7,181 nt of DNA from WHUA01 sp964585785 (GTDB lineage: Bacteria; Pseudomonadota; Alphaproteobacteria; UBA8366). Where the stretch lies: contig CAZPFL010000230.1 of NCBI GenBank assembly GCA_964585785.1, positions 1 through 7,181 on the forward strand, in the 5' to 3' direction. Shown here piece after piece: positions 6,725-7,181 of this stretch. How positions within the stretch are numbered: the stretch's first letter is position 1; every line of letters starts with the position of its first letter. The notes under the pieces are model-generated. The model saw only the letters and a list, made by a program, of their open reading frames with translations, made no database searches and was not told the DNA's origin. A program made the translations under genes and the position numbers.

Positions 6725-6740
6725 GCCCGAGAGGGCGGAG
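6725..6740 (+). promoter_or_regulatory. metG ribosome-binding site with adjoining GAGA-tetraloop hairpin
   Basis: ggag (6737-6740) lies 9 bases before the metG ATG and is a good Shine-Dalgarno sequence. Directly upstream, gccc (6725-6728) and gggc (6733-6736) can pair around gaga (6729-6732), a GNRA-type tetraloop. The hairpin would sit against the binding site without covering it. The binding site is well supported; a role for the 4-bp hairpin is speculative. Confidence 0.5.
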
Positions 6741-6749
6741 ATCGACGGC

Positions 6750-7181
6750 ATGCCCGGCGGCAAGACCTATTACGTGACGACCCCGATCTACTACGTGAAC
6801 GACGAGCCGCATATCGGCCACGCCTATACGACGCTGGCCTGCGACGTGCTGGCCCGCTTCATGCGCCTGGACGGCTACGACGTGAAGTTCCTGACCGGCA
6901 CCGACGAGCACGGCCAGAAGGTCGAGAAGGCGGCGGCCGCGGCCGGGCTCGAGCCGCAAGCCTTCACCGACAAGATCTCCGGCAATTTCCGCAGCCTCGC
7001 CAAGGCGATGAACTTCAGCAACGACGACTTCATCCGCACCACCGAGGCGCGGCACATCACGGCATGCCAGGCGATCTGGCAGGCGATCGCGGCGCGCAAG
7101 TCGCCGCTCGGCCGCGACAACATCTATCTCGGCAAATACGCCGGCTGGGCGATCGTCAGCGGCGACCGCTTCGAGAACCGC
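6750..7181 (+). CDS. metG: Methionyl-tRNA synthetase, 3' truncated by the window
   Basis: This class I aminoacyl-tRNA synthetase charges tRNA-Met, including the initiator, with methionine in the cytoplasm. The first 144 codons are present, and the frame is open to the last base. The protein begins MPGGKTYYVTTPIYYVNDEP, followed by the HIGH signature (residues 21-24) and AYTTLACDVLARF. FLTGTDEHGQKVEKAA (48-63) and DDFIRTTEARH (92-102) are typical of the MetRS catalytic domain. IYLGKYAGW (125-133) follows; beyond it the usual YxVxDEAFY-like stretch reads AIVSGDRFENR, which is atypical. The KMSKS loop and anticodon-binding domain lie outside the window. The style is the shorter MetG type common in alphaproteobacteria rather than the E. 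coli type. The gene is 29 bases after holB and has its own ribosome-binding site, so it is probably cotranscribed. Confidence 0.95.
   Translation, partial: MPGGKTYYVTTPIYYVNDEPHIGHAYTTLACDVLARFMRLDGYDVKFLTGTDEHGQKVEKAAAAAGLEPQAFTDKISGNFRSLAKAMNFSNDDFIRTTEARHITACQAIWQAIAARKSPLGRDNIYLGKYAGWAIVSGDRFENR

Overview
The window is GC-rich, and all seven genes are on the + strand. Protein features point to an alphaproteobacterium, probably of Rhodospirillales or Rhizobiales type. The order lytic transglycosylase, rlpA, D,D-carboxypeptidase, tmk, holB, metG is one I associate with alphaproteobacterial chromosomes. The delta' subunit lacks zinc-ligand cysteines, and MetRS begins in the PxYYVNDxPHIGHAYTT style. 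The exact taxon cannot be fixed from the sequence.

Layout. Positions 2-943 hold the 3' part of a LivJ/LivK-type periplasmic amino-acid-binding protein. A 131-base gap follows, with a perfect 20-bp inverted repeat (980-1027) that probably ends the liv transcript. It also holds a duplicated ribosome-binding-site/ATG unit just before the next gene. Positions 1075-2463 encode an MltB-type lytic transglycosylase with a C-terminal peptidoglycan-binding domain. After 52 AT-richer bases with a possible promoter comes rlpA (2516-3517), a lipoprotein with RlpA and SPOR domains. A 119-base gap with possible RNA structure leads to a PBP5/6-type D-alanyl-D-alanine carboxypeptidase (3637-4791). Then come tmk (4826-5566), holB (5563-6720, overlapping tmk by 4 bases) and the first 144 codons of metG (6750 to the window end).

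How the genes fit together. mltB, rlpA and the carboxypeptidase all act on peptidoglycan outside the inner membrane: glycan cleavage, septal processing of denuded strands, and trimming of pentapeptides. tmk supplies dTDP for dTTP synthesis, holB is part of the replicative clamp loader, and metG charges tRNA-Met. The 34-base gap, the 4-base overlap and the 29-base gap suggest that dac-tmk-holB-metG is one transcription unit tying wall growth to replication and translation.

I see no mobile element, CRISPR array, tRNA, rRNA or defence-like gene, and no convincing undescribed system. The points worth a second look are small: the duplicated start region of mltB, a pseudoknot-capable leader before dac, a G7 run at the end of dac whose slippage would open the frame into tmk, a G-quadruplex-capable stretch in holB, and unusual residues in tmk, holB and metG.
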